Part shown: positions 7,691 to 15,785 of the stretch, one piece after another
Numbering within the stretch: the first letter of the stretch is position 1
How the letters are laid out: each line of letters starts with the position of its first letter
NCBI GenBank assembly: GCA_005773095.1
Contig: SXHT01000187.1
Span: 1 to 26,191, forward strand
Direction: 5' to 3'
Length of the DNA: 26,191 nt
From: Planctomycetaceae bacterium
GTDB lineage: Bacteria > Planctomycetota > Planctomycetia > Pirellulales > PALSA-1355
Notes under the pieces: model-generated
The model's input: only the letters and a program-made list of their open reading frames with translations
Told to the model about the DNA's origin: nothing
Database searches by the model: none
Translations under genes and position numbers: made by a program

Positions 7691-8803
7691 TCATTCCTGC
7701 CTCGCGCTGCGAAGCATGGATGAAACCATGAATTCCGACCCCACGGCACGACACGACTGCTGGTCCCTCATCGATCGTTGCCGGATTGTTCGCAGGAGAT
7801 TTTCAGCTTCGCTGCTCACATTATTCGGCGGCGACGACTTAAGCAGCTTTTCGATGGCCGGCACAAACTGCTTGCCATCCAGCCGTGAATTGCTTTGAAG
7901 CAACGTGCCGATGGCGCGTAGCGCGTTGAACTCGATCAGCGCACGCTTGAACACCCGCGATTGCTCCTCCTCGATCTTCACGCCAGCCTGTTCCTCGGGA
8001 TCGAGCATTTCCACAAGCATTGCCATGGCCGCTGGATCGCCATGACGCGCGAGCCCGGTGGCCGCGTTGTACCGCACGTCGGCGTAGCCATCGTCCGCCA
8101 TCCGCTGCAACTGCGCCAGCAGCGGCTCGCCGCCGATCACACCCAGGACATAGGCAGCCGAAGAACGCACCAGCGGATCGGCGTCCGTCGCCGCGGCCAG
8201 CAACGTCGATTCTAACGCAGGCGCCGAGAGCGGCTGCTTGGAATCGGCCGCGCGAACGTTATCGGCCAAAAGTGCAATCGACTCCAGCGCCGACCGTCGC
8301 ACGACCGTTTCCTGGGGATCGCGATCGGTGCTCGCGGCCTTGAGCAACGCCGGCAAGCCGTCGGCCACCTCGAACGATCCGAGCGCCCGGCAGAGGAATA
8401 TCCTGAAGGTCACCGGCTTTTCTTCCATGCTGCCAGCGGCGAGTTCACCATCCAGCACAGCGGCCAATTCCTTGACTACCTCGCGGTTTTGTCGCAGCTC
8501 CTTAAATCCCGGACCCTGCTCGTTGTTGAGCGCATTGGCCAGGTTGACCGCCGCTTGCCAGCGCGCTGCATTGTTCCGCTTGATGGCATCGACATACGAC
8601 TGCGGATCGTTGCCCATCTGCGCCAGCCAGTTGAACAACAGCCAGACCAGCACGACAATCAAAACGATCACGCCGGGAATCACGAACAGTTGCACGATAA
8701 AGCCGGCACTCGGCGCCTCCACCGGCGGCAAGGCATCGCTGGCAGAAACGACGTCGCGGGGGGGGCGATCGGCATCGGGTGGGTCAGGTGCGGCGCGGGG
8801 CAT
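7691..8803 (-). CDS. HEAT-repeat membrane protein
   Basis: A 370-aa protein with a short proline-rich cytoplasmic start, one strong transmembrane helix (about residues 35-60, V-I-P-G-V-I-V-L-I-V-V-L-V-W-L-L), then a helical-repeat domain. HEAT-type repeats are visible as A-D-P-L-V-R-S-S-A-A-Y-V-L-G and Y-A-D-V-R-Y-N-A-A-T-G-L-A-R-H-G, spaced by about 35 residues. Such repeats make protein-binding scaffolds. The ATG at 8803 sits just before the Pro-rich start, with a weak AAGG upstream. The gene is divergent from the lipoate-ligase gene, with 67 bp between them, and lies upstream of the zinc-ribbon gene in a likely two-gene operon. Partner unknown. Confidence 0.8.
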   Translation of the reverse strand: MPRAAPDPPDADRPPRDVVSASDALPPVEAPSAGFIVQLFVIPGVIVLIVVLVWLLFNWLAQMGNDPQSYVDAIKRNNAARWQAAVNLANALNNEQGPGFKELRQNREVVKELAAVLDGELAAGSMEEKPVTFRIFLCRALGSFEVADGLPALLKAASTDRDPQETVVRRSALESIALLADNVRAADSKQPLSAPALESTLLAAATDADPLVRSSAAYVLGVIGGEPLLAQLQRMADDGYADVRYNAATGLARHGDPAAMAMLVEMLDPEEQAGVKIEEEQSRVFKRALIEFNALRAIGTLLQSNSRLDGKQFVPAIEKLLKSSPPNNVSSEAENLLRTIRQRSMRDQQSCRAVGSEFMVSSMLRSARQE

Positions 8804-8870
8804 AGCCTTAAGTGTAGAATTCGCCGTTGTGGCGTCAACCAACTGGCAACGACGTTTCGGATGGAAATCG

Positions 8871-9659
8871 ATGCATCTCCTCGACCTCACGCTCGACTCT
8901 CCCGCCGCCAACCTGGCGCTCGACGAAGCGCTGCTCGACCAGGCCGAGGCCGGCGACATGCGCGAAACATTGCGCCTTTGGGAATCCAACGCGCCGCTGG
9001 TGGTGGTTGGCCGCAGCTCGAAGCCCGAGGCCGAAGTGCGTCTCGATTTCTGCCACGAGCGGAACATTCCGGTCCTCCGCCGAAGCAGCGGCGGCGCAGC
9101 GATCGTCACCGGACCGGGCTGTCTGATGTATGCGCTTGTGCTCAGTCTCGAATTGCGTCCTAAGCTCCGTTCGCTCGACGAGACACATCGATTCGTCCTC
9201 GAAACAATGGCAGCATCGCTCAATCAACTCACACCCGGAATTCACCGGCAAGGGACGAGCGATCTTGCGTTCAGCACGAACAATCTCCCCCCTCCCTTGA
9301 TGGGAGAGGGGCCAGGGGTGAGGGATTGGCCTCTCGCACACGCGCCGCCCAAAAAATTCTCCGGAAACAGTCTGCGGGTCAGGCGTCGTTACATTCTTTA
9401 TCACGGAACGCTGCTTTATGATTTCTCGCTTGACCTGGCAGGTCATTGCCTCGCCATTGCTCCGCGGCAACCGGCGTACCGTGCCGGCCGTGACCACAAC
9501 GACTTTATTGCCAATCTACCCATCCCCGTCCAAGCCTTGCGAAAGGTTCTTATTGCCGCCTGGCAAGCCAGCGCACTGCGAACCGACTGGCCCCAATCGC
9601 GTGTCCAGCAATTGCTGACCGACAAGTACCAAACCTCCGAATGGTCGATCGAAGTGTGA
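8871..9659 (+). CDS. lplA: Lipoate-protein ligase A family protein with an in-frame repeat-derived insertion
   Basis: A 262-aa protein of the LplA/LipM fold: N-L-A-L-D-E-A-L-L near the start, V-V-V-G-R, R-R-S-S-G-G-A-A-I-V-T-G-P-G-C-L-M-Y (about residues 70-87, the substrate-binding loop), then G-T-S-D-L-A and K-F-S-G-N-S with the catalytic lysine (about 162). It should activate lipoate or octanoate with ATP and attach it to lipoyl domains, or move octanoyl groups. About 26 residues between D-L-A and K-F-S-G-N-S (residues about 135-160) are coded by a GC-rich palindromic repeat that does not belong to the family; related proteins have only a few residues here. The reading frame survives, so the protein may still work. 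ATG 8871 fits the family start; the ribosome-binding site is weak. Confidence 0.82.
   Translation: MHLLDLTLDSPAANLALDEALLDQAEAGDMRETLRLWESNAPLVVVGRSSKPEAEVRLDFCHERNIPVLRRSSGGAAIVTGPGCLMYALVLSLELRPKLRSLDETHRFVLETMAASLNQLTPGIHRQGTSDLAFSTNNLPPPLMGEGPGVRDWPLAHAPPKKFSGNSLRVRRRYILYHGTLLYDFSLDLAGHCLAIAPRQPAYRAGRDHNDFIANLPIPVQALRKVLIAAWQASALRTDWPQSRVQQLLTDKYQTSEWSIEV
9273..9350. repeat. Palindromic interspersed repeat inserted in frame within the lipoate-ligase gene
   Basis: The core CTCCC-TTGA-TGGGAG and the flanking CCCCT/GAGGGG arms form a GC-rich stem-loop; the sequence reads out as N-L-P-P-P-L-M-G-E-G-P-G-V-R, a peptide typical of a widespread noncoding repeat read in one frame. Ends are estimated from where lipoate-ligase family residues stop and resume. 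Confidence 0.65.
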
Positions 9660-9750
9660 TTGCCGCAAGCCAGGTGCTATGATTTCGGGTGGGCCCGCTC
9701 GAACCTGGCCTTTATCGTTCAATGCTTCTTCCGCCGTTTCGTAAAAAACC

Positions 9751-9824
9751 GCTCCCGTAGCTCAATCGGATAGAGCATCTGCCTTCTAAGCAGAATGTTG
9801 CAGGTTCGAGTCCTGCCGGGGGTA
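9751..9824 (+). tRNA. tRNA-Arg (anticodon TCT)
   Basis: A full cloverleaf can be folded. The acceptor stem GCTCCCG/CGGGGGT has two G-U pairs; the D stem is GCTC/GAGC; the anticodon stem is TCTGC/GCAGA with loop CTTCTAA, giving anticodon TCT (reads AGA). The variable loop has 5 nt, and the T stem GCAGG/CCTGC encloses TTCGAGT. The discriminator base is A and CCA is not encoded. The next gene starts 7 bp downstream. Confidence 0.95.
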
Positions 9825-9831
9825 CTGCAAC

Positions 9832-10764
9832 ATGTACGACCTGATTGGTGATATTCATGGGCATGCCGAAGAACTCGTGCGGTTGCTCGACGAACTAGGG
9901 TACTGCCAAACGAAGGGAAGTTATTCTCATCCCAGCCGCCGCGCCATCTTTGTCGGAGACTTCGTCGATCGCGGGCCGAAAATTCGACAAGTGCTCAAGA
10001 TCGTACGGGCAATGGTCGATGCCGGTAGCGCGCTGGCGGTGTTGGGCAATCATGAACTTAACGCCCTGGCGTTTCATACCGAGTTGCCAGACCGGCCCGG
10101 AGAATATCTGCGGTCGCACACGCCCAAGAACGTTCGTCAGCATCAGCAGACGTTGGACCAGGTGCCGAGCGATGATCTGAAAGAATTCCTGGACTGGTTT
10201 CGCACGTTGCCGCTCTGGCTCGATTTGCCCGGCTTGCGCGCGGTGCATGCCTGTTGGAACGAGCCGGCCATGGCGTCGATCGCTCGTTCACTTACCGAGC
10301 ACGGCGGCATTACCACGTCGTTTTTGCAAGCGGCCTACGACGACCGACAACGACTGTTCCGGGACATGGAAACCGTGCTCAAAGGCCCGGAAGCAGCGCT
10401 GCCCGAGGGGGTGTCTTTTCATGATAAGGAAGGGCATGAACGCCGCAAGATCCGCACGCGCTGGTATGCGCCATCCGAAGGACACACGTATCGCACCTAT
10501 GGCTTTCGGTCGGACGAGATTGCCTGTGACAGTGCGCTTCTGCCTGAAGTGATCGCTGCAGCCCGGCCCTACCCGCGTGACGCCAGGCCGGTCTTTATCG
10601 GCCACTACTGGCTGTGGGCCGAGCGACCGGGATTGCTCGCTCCGAACGTGGTCTGTCTCGACTACAGCGTGGCCAGCGGCGGATTCTTGACGGCCTATCG
10701 CTGGGACGGCGAGGTGCAGCTCGATGAACAAAAGTTTGTTACGGCGAGAGCCCGTCCGATATAA
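9832..10764 (+). CDS. PPP-family metallophosphatase (PrpE/Ap4A hydrolase-like)
   Basis: A 310-aa calcineurin-like phosphatase. The PPP motifs are at the N-terminus: G-D-I-H-G (residues 6-10), G-D-F-V-D-R-G (about 42-48) and G-N-H-E (about 71-74), with later His residues (V-H-A-C-W near 135 and G-H-Y-W near 255) completing a two-metal site. Relatives act as protein phosphatases, diadenosine tetraphosphatases or RNA-end phosphatases; the substrate cannot be told. The ATG lies only 7 bp after the tRNA-Arg gene, with no ordinary ribosome-binding site apart from GGGGG in the tRNA acceptor end. The message is therefore probably released by tRNA 3' processing or made from its own start within the tRNA. 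Confidence 0.85.
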   Translation: MYDLIGDIHGHAEELVRLLDELGYCQTKGSYSHPSRRAIFVGDFVDRGPKIRQVLKIVRAMVDAGSALAVLGNHELNALAFHTELPDRPGEYLRSHTPKNVRQHQQTLDQVPSDDLKEFLDWFRTLPLWLDLPGLRAVHACWNEPAMASIARSLTEHGGITTSFLQAAYDDRQRLFRDMETVLKGPEAALPEGVSFHDKEGHERRKIRTRWYAPSEGHTYRTYGFRSDEIACDSALLPEVIAAARPYPRDARPVFIGHYWLWAERPGLLAPNVVCLDYSVASGGFLTAYRWDGEVQLDEQKFVTARARPI

Positions 10765-10842
10765 TTCACTCGACACTGAGTACCAGGCCGCCTTCACGGG
10801 CTCAACCTCCACGATACGGGCAATCTCGAAATAGGTGACGCG

Positions 10843-12114
10843 ATGCGACAGCGATGGTTCGGCTTGAGGCCCCTTCTGGTGATTGTCTGTCTTGCGGCAA
10901 GTTTGGCGTGTGCGGAGAAACCAGTCACAAAGCAGACCGGAAACCCCGCCACCTCCCAACTGGCGATACATGACTGGCCGTGCTGGCGTGGGGCAGATCG
11001 CAACGGCATCTCGCACGAAATCCATTGGAGCACCGACTGGCCGGCCGATGGTCCCAAGCAGTTGTGGAAAGCCAACGTTGGCACGGGCTTTAGTTCGGTT
11101 GCCGTCGTTCGCGACAAGCTCTACACGCTGGGTCATACAAGCGGCGATGATTCCGTGCACTGCTTTGACGCGGAGACCGGTGAAGCGCTGTGGAAGTATT
11201 CTTACCCATGTAAGCTCGTCGATAATCTGCACGAAGGCGGGCCCGGCGCCACCCCCACGCTCGATGGCGACCGGCTTTACACCGTCAGCAAGGAAGGGCA
11301 TTTGCTTTGCTTCGACGCCAACACCGGCGATATCAAGTGGCAGCGGGAATTCCAGCCGCTGTTTGAGGTGAAGATGCCTGAATGGGGCTTCTCGGGCTCG
11401 GCGGTCGTCTTGGGCGACCAACTGATCGTCGATGCCGGTTGTCTGGCGGCCTTCCACAAAATGACGGGCGATGTGATTTGGAAGACCGCTTTGCAACGAC
11501 CCGGTTACGGTACGCCGGCGCCGTTCCAGCACGAGGGGGAAACGCTGATCGCCTATCTGAGCAACGACGCGCTGGTTGTCGCCAAAGCGGCCGACGGCAG
11601 CATCGTCGATCAGACTTCCTGGGAGACCGACTACGCCACGAGCGCCTGCACGCCGATCATTCACGAAGGCGCCATCTTTATTTCGACCGGCTACAACCGC
11701 GGCTGCGCACTCTACGATCTGAAGAACGGTAAGCTCGCGCAGCGTTATGAAAACAAAAACATGCGCAATCACATGGCCGCCTGCATTCTGTGGCAGGGAA
11801 ATTTGTACGGCTTTGACGGCAATAGTCATAATCCTTCCAGCGTGTTCCTGAAATGCCTTGACTTCGGCACAGGCGAGGAAAAATGGAAGCACCGCGGCCT
11901 GGGGTGTGGCACGCTGATGATGGCCGGCGGCAAGCTGATCGTGCTAAGCGATGAAGGTGAAATGGTCGTTGCGTCGGCGTCGGCCGATGGCTTTGAGCCC
12001 ATCGCCAAAGCCCAAGTCATCGAAGGCCGCTGCTGGACCGTGCCGGTGCTCTCGCGCGGCCGCATCTACTGCCGCAATTCCGCAGGCGATCTGGTGTGCC
12101 TGGATGTCCGCTAG
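10843..12114 (+). CDS. Exported PQQ-like beta-propeller protein
   Basis: A 423-aa protein with an N-terminal signal peptide (L-L-V-I-V-C-L-A-A-S-L-A-C-A). Cys 23 near the cleavage site leaves a lipoprotein possible. A W-P-C-W-R-G-A-D-R-N-G-I-S motif follows, which commonly opens planctomycete outer-membrane or periplasmic propellers. The rest is a run of PQQ-type blades, seen as repeated D-A-E-T-G-E-A-L-W-K, D-A-N-T-G-D-I-K-W and F-G-T-G-E-E-K-W units, each closing with a Trp. These propellers may bind PQQ or, more often in this group, are non-enzymatic scaffolds; dehydrogenase residues cannot be confirmed here. It is followed by a stem-loop, so is probably a single-gene unit. Confidence 0.85.
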   Translation: MRQRWFGLRPLLVIVCLAASLACAEKPVTKQTGNPATSQLAIHDWPCWRGADRNGISHEIHWSTDWPADGPKQLWKANVGTGFSSVAVVRDKLYTLGHTSGDDSVHCFDAETGEALWKYSYPCKLVDNLHEGGPGATPTLDGDRLYTVSKEGHLLCFDANTGDIKWQREFQPLFEVKMPEWGFSGSAVVLGDQLIVDAGCLAAFHKMTGDVIWKTALQRPGYGTPAPFQHEGETLIAYLSNDALVVAKAADGSIVDQTSWETDYATSACTPIIHEGAIFISTGYNRGCALYDLKNGKLAQRYENKNMRNHMAACILWQGNLYGFDGNSHNPSSVFLKCLDFGTGEEKWKHRGLGCGTLMMAGGKLIVLSDEGEMVVASASADGFEPIAKAQVIEGRCWTVPVLSRGRIYCRNSAGDLVCLDVR

Positions 12115-12122
12115 CGTCCGAC

Positions 12123-12152
12123 GGGTAGCCGGGACAGCCGTCCTCGTTACCC
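12123..12152 (+). terminator. Stem-loop after the propeller gene, probable terminator
   Basis: GGGTA (12123-12127) pairs with TACCC (12148-12152), and GGAC (12132-12135) pairs with GTCC (12140-12143) around a 4-nt loop; between them lie one C-G pair, two G-U pairs and one mismatch. It begins 9 bp after the stop codon. No T-run follows, so it may instead protect the 3' end. Confidence 0.45.
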
Positions 12153-12192
12153 CTCAGAACACCCATCGTTGCTAACGAGAAACCAGGGTCGG

Positions 12193-12222
12193 GGAACTTT
12201 TCACCCGGGTCGGCGCGACTAA
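12193..12222 (+). promoter_or_regulatory. Possible ECF-sigma promoter upstream of the 12357 gene
   Basis: GGAAC (12193-12197) followed by CGACTAA (12216-12222) resembles the GGAAC / CGTC-type promoter read by many ECF sigma factors. The 18-bp spacer is slightly long. It would give a leader of about 125 nt before the ATG at 12357. Motif evidence only. Confidence 0.25.
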
Positions 12223-12356
12223 CTTCATAGGCAGTTCGCCATAACTGAGGGTGCCAAGGGTTCCGACTCGGTGATCGAGGCCGCTGAAGTCTGGCGAATC
12301 CAGCTACCGTCACGTGGCGGTTTCATGTCTCAATTCCAGAGAGAGGGAGGTGTCGT

Positions 12357-13787
12357 ATGGTCAGGCGCTCGATGTTATGGACGGCCGTGATTGCCGCTTG
12401 CGGCTTAGCCGCAGTTCCATGGATGGTTTCGCACGCGGAAGAACAGTCCGAAAAACCCGCTCGCGATCAACAAGCCAGCCAACAGCCGGTCCAACGTGCG
12501 GCGCCGGCGCCGCTGGCAGACTTCACCCAAAAGGGACTTGCTTATCTTGCCGGCCAGCAAAACACCGACGGCGGTTGGGGCCAAGGGGGCGGCTGGCGCA
12601 CCGCGTCGCAAGGTGGTCGCGTCGAGGGGGCCGACGTGAAAGACCCCAGCGATGTGGGCAACACCTGCGTGGCCGTGCTCTCGCTGGTGCGTTCGGGCAG
12701 TCTGCCCGCCGCCGGCGAGTATGCCGCGCACGTCACCAAGGGCATCGATTACATCTGCACGAATGTGGAAAGGGCCGACCGGCAGTCGATTTGGGTCACC
12801 GATGTTCGCGATACGCAGTTGCAAAGCAAGATCGGCCAGTATGTCGACACGTTTCTGGCCGCGCTTGTGCTTTCGGAACTCAAAGGCAAGGTGCCGGCCG
12901 ACAAAGGCGGCAGCCGCATTGACGCCGCCTGCAGAAAAGTGATCGCCAAGATCGAATCGAATCAAAAGGAAGACGGCACGTTTGCGGGCAACGGTGGCTG
13001 GGCGTCGGTCCTCTCGCAAGGTCTGGCCAGCAAAGCACTCAACCGCGCGGTGCAAAACGGCGTTTCAGTGCGAGCGGAAGTGCTCAAGCGAGATTTCGCG
13101 CAGGCCGAAGGTCAGTTGGCCGCGGCCGGTGCTGTGGCGGTCCCCGTGGCCGACGGTTCTTCGCCCTCCGGCGAAGAGTCTGCCAAGCCGGTTGAGAAGC
13201 CGAAGGTCATTAAGGACGGGGAGAGCATCGCCGAATCCGCAGGCCGCGGGTCGGGCTTCGCAGGCCGCGGCGGACTTGCCAGCGGCGGCGCCGACGCGGG
13301 TGTGCAACTCTACAGTTTGTCGGCCAACGCCAGTCGCGTGGCCGATCTGAAGATCTCGCAAGACAAAGATCGCAAGCGCGCCGCGCGGGTGCTCACAAGC
13401 GAAACGTCCAGCAAGGAAGAAAAAGCCCAAGCCAGCGAGCAGCTCCGAGAGTTCGATCGCGTCGCCGAAACGCAAAAGCAAGCGACCGATGGGCTGATCA
13501 AGCGACTTGATGACAAGCAGTTCATCGCCGGTTTCGGCAACAACGGCGGCGAAGAATTCCTGAGCCACATGAACATCAGCGAAAACCTGTGCGCCCTGGG
13601 GGGCCAAGAGTGGGAGCGCTGGAACAAATCCATCTCGGACGTGATTGGCAATGTGCAAAATGGCGACGGCAGCTGGAGCGGCCACCACTGCATCACCGGC
13701 CGCACATTCTGCACCAGCGCCGCCTTGCTGACACTGATGGCCGACCGCGCTCCCTCGCCAGTTGTCGAAAACCCGAGTTCCAAATAA
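12357..13787 (+). CDS. Exported prenyltransferase/squalene-cyclase-like alpha/alpha-barrel protein (476 aa)
   Basis: A signal peptide (M-L-W-T-A-V-I-A-A-C-G-L-A-A-V-P-W-M, cleavage near S-H-A) is followed by a Gln/Pro linker and a toroid-type domain with Q-N-T-D-G-G-W-G, N-Q-K-E-D-G-T-F and N-G-D-G-S-W-S-G motifs, the DGGW-like signatures of prenyltransferase/squalene-oxidase repeats. The cyclase catalytic D-x-D-D motif is not seen, so terpene cyclisation is unlikely; such planctomycete proteins are of unknown role. About 200 residues between the first and last repeats are Ala/Glu/Lys/Ser-rich, partly glycine-rich (R-G-S-G-F-A-G-R-G-G) and partly coiled-coil-like. GGGAGG precedes the ATG by about 7 bases. 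A second protein of this fold is coded next on the same strand. Confidence 0.75.
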   Translation: MVRRSMLWTAVIAACGLAAVPWMVSHAEEQSEKPARDQQASQQPVQRAAPAPLADFTQKGLAYLAGQQNTDGGWGQGGGWRTASQGGRVEGADVKDPSDVGNTCVAVLSLVRSGSLPAAGEYAAHVTKGIDYICTNVERADRQSIWVTDVRDTQLQSKIGQYVDTFLAALVLSELKGKVPADKGGSRIDAACRKVIAKIESNQKEDGTFAGNGGWASVLSQGLASKALNRAVQNGVSVRAEVLKRDFAQAEGQLAAAGAVAVPVADGSSPSGEESAKPVEKPKVIKDGESIAESAGRGSGFAGRGGLASGGADAGVQLYSLSANASRVADLKISQDKDRKRAARVLTSETSSKEEKAQASEQLREFDRVAETQKQATDGLIKRLDDKQFIAGFGNNGGEEFLSHMNISENLCALGGQEWERWNKSISDVIGNVQNGDGSWSGHHCITGRTFCTSAALLTLMADRAPSPVVENPSSK

Positions 13788-13886
13788 TGTCACGCTGGCG
13801 GTCCAATTGCCAGGGGAGTGCGAGTGGGCGTGCAATCGTGGCATTGCGATAGCGCAGCCATCGAAAAAAGCCCCGCAGCGGCGACC

Positions 13887-14056
13887 GGTGGTAGCCGCGG
13901 GTGCCACCCCGTGTATACGATGTGCGAAGAATGTTTGAGCCCCGGAGGCGCGATTGAAGGAGCGCCCCTCAATCGTCCCTGCGGGACTCTTGGCTTGACT
14001 GCGATTCGTTCCCACGCGCTAGCGCCCGTGGCTGCCTTCAATCGCCCCTATCGGGG
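13887..14056. repeat. Mosaic of short palindromic repeats between the two prenyltransferase-like genes
   Basis: The 278-bp gap holds several related units. GGTGG/CCACC encloses a GTAGCCGCGGGTG segment (13887-13908). A unit ending in GCGATTGAAGG reads forward at 13939-13960, and two relatives read in reverse at 13967-13986 (TCAATCGTCCCTGCGGGA) and 14035-14056 (CCTTCAATCGCCCCTATCGG plus GG). CCACG...CGTGG arms also lie near 14012-14031. This inverted arrangement looks like nested REP-type elements, not coding sequence. Confidence 0.6.
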
Positions 14057-14065
14057 TTGCCGGAC

Positions 14066-15670
14066 ATGCGACATCGACTTTTCGTATTCACGGTCTGCAT
14101 CATTTGCGTATCAACCGACTCCGCCCGTGCCGAAACTGATCGGGAGCTCGTCGCCAAGATCGACACGGCGATTGCCCGCGCCGTGAAATTCCTGGCTTCG
14201 AAGCAATCCCCCGACGGCGCCTGGCGATCCGGCGTTTACGCCCCCTTCAAGGCAGGCGATGCCCTGACGCCTCTGGTGATGACCGCGCTGTTGCCGCTGC
14301 CCGTGGACGACGCCACAAGCGAACCGTGCGCGCGTGGCATGCAGTATTTGTCCGAGCTTTCGAGACGCACGTTCGAAAATCCCGCCGGTCTCAAGTCAAT
14401 CGCCTACCCGGCCTACACGGCCGCGTACACGACAATCGCCCTGCACCAGAACCGTCGTGCCGAAGACGGCGCCATTCGATCCAAGTGGCTGCAAGCCCTG
14501 CGCGACCTGCAACTCACCGAAGCCAGCGGTTGGAAGCCCGACGACGTCGAGTATGGCGGTTGGACTTACGGCCATGCGGCGGCGAGAAGGCCGGCCGACG
14601 GGCAGGTGCTTGGGCCACTCGATCAACCCAATATGTCGGCAACTGCCTTGGCGCTTGTGGCGTTGCAACTGGGGGGAGTATCCGGCGAGGATGCAACTCT
14701 TGACAAGGCCCTGCGATTCGTCGAACGTCTGCGGAATGAGGACGGCGGATTCTTCTTTATCAGCGCCGACGGGGTGCGCAACAAGGCTGGCGTTGACCCC
14801 AACGACGCCAGCCGCTTCCTTTCGTACGGCAGCGCCACGGCCGACGCCTTGAGATCTTTGCTGGCCTGCGGAGTCCCGCACGGCGAGATGGCAAACGGCG
14901 CACGCGATTGGCTGGCAACGCGATTCTCCGCATCCGCCCATCCCGGCACGTATGCGGCGGATCGGAAAGCCGCGCAAAACGCCCTCTATTTCTACTGGGC
15001 CGCCGCCTTCGCGCAGGCGTTTGGGCAACTCGAGGCGGTCACGGTTGCCCCGCGTATCCTTCCTGATGAAAGCGCCGGCGACACGTGGAGCCAAGCCTTG
15101 GCCAAATCCCTGCTGGACCGGCAACAGCAGGATGGTAACTGGCAGAATCCGTTGGTCGATCAGCGCGAGGATGATCCGATCATTGCCACTTCATTCGCGA
15201 TTCAGTCGTTGTCGTCCTGCCGAGCCATGTTGGCAAGCGAATCGCGTCCCGACGTTGCGGGCGTGGACGAAACTTTCACCTGTCATGCGCGCGACGCCGT
15301 CTGTCACGGCGAGAAACTGCAATTCGAGCCGCAACCGCAGAAGAATACACTCGGCTGTTGGGTGAACGAGAAAGATTGGGCGTCGTGGCAGATTGCAGTT
15401 GAGAAGCCGGGCGAATATGAAGTGATCGTCTGGCAAGGTTGCGGGGCCGGGGAGGGGGGCAGCGCGGTGGCGGTGCAGGTCGGCGATGAGAAGGTTTCAT
15501 TCAAGGTGGAGGCCACTGGCCACTTCCAGCATTTCCAGCCGCGGTTGGCCGGCACGCTGAAGATCAACTCGGCGGGCAGGCAGGAGCTTGTGCTCAAATG
15601 CCTTCACAAAGCCAAAGTCGCCGTCGCCGACGTGCGGCAGATTCGCCTGGTTCCGGTGGCCGTCCAGTAA
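14066..15670 (+). CDS. Exported prenyltransferase-like alpha/alpha-barrel protein with C-terminal beta domain
   Basis: The protein has a signal peptide (R-L-F-V-F-T-V-C-I-I-C-V-S-T-D-S-A-R-A). The first 400 residues form a squalene-cyclase-like toroid with repeats such as K-Q-S-P-D-G-A-W-R, R-N-E-D-G-G-F-F and R-Q-Q-Q-D-G-N-W. No D-x-D-D catalytic motif is seen. The last 120 or so residues form a separate beta-rich, carbohydrate-binding-like domain (N-E-K-D-W-A-S-W-Q-I-A-V-E-K-P-G-E-Y-E-V), of a kind often found at the end of planctomycete sulfatases and other exported enzymes. The ATG at 14066 was preferred to TTG 14057 because the signal peptide starts there. A role on the cell surface is inferred from the domain make-up; the ligand is unknown. 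Confidence 0.75.
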   Translation: MRHRLFVFTVCIICVSTDSARAETDRELVAKIDTAIARAVKFLASKQSPDGAWRSGVYAPFKAGDALTPLVMTALLPLPVDDATSEPCARGMQYLSELSRRTFENPAGLKSIAYPAYTAAYTTIALHQNRRAEDGAIRSKWLQALRDLQLTEASGWKPDDVEYGGWTYGHAAARRPADGQVLGPLDQPNMSATALALVALQLGGVSGEDATLDKALRFVERLRNEDGGFFFISADGVRNKAGVDPNDASRFLSYGSATADALRSLLACGVPHGEMANGARDWLATRFSASAHPGTYAADRKAAQNALYFYWAAAFAQAFGQLEAVTVAPRILPDESAGDTWSQALAKSLLDRQQQDGNWQNPLVDQREDDPIIATSFAIQSLSSCRAMLASESRPDVAGVDETFTCHARDAVCHGEKLQFEPQPQKNTLGCWVNEKDWASWQIAVEKPGEYEVIVWQGCGAGEGGSAVAVQVGDEKVSFKVEATGHFQHFQPRLAGTLKINSAGRQELVLKCLHKAKVAVADVRQIRLVPVAVQ

Positions 15671-15675
15671 CCGTT

Positions 15676-15781
15676 CACGGGCCGGGGACAGGCACATTTT
15701 CCCGGCGAAATTGCGAGAGGTGCGTCGTCCTGTCAGGAGGTTGTCCAACGTGGTTCCCGGGCAAACGTGCCAGTCCCCCTC
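15676..15781 (+). repeat. 106-bp interspersed repeat, copy A
   Basis: The outer arms, GGGGACAGGCACATTTTCCC-type and its complement CCCGGGCAAACGTGCCAGTCCCC-type, can fold into one large hairpin around a GAGGTGCGTCGTCCTGT centre. About 85% identical by eye to the copy at 23878-23983, in the same orientation. It abuts the broken 3' end of the terminase gene, whose stop codon lies 5 bp beyond it. Confidence 0.85.
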
Positions 15782-15785
15782 TCCT

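Noticed and set aside
10288..11892. A 534-codon minus-strand frame opposite the phosphatase and propeller genes
   Set aside because: It is antisense to two clear protein families and has no domain of its own.
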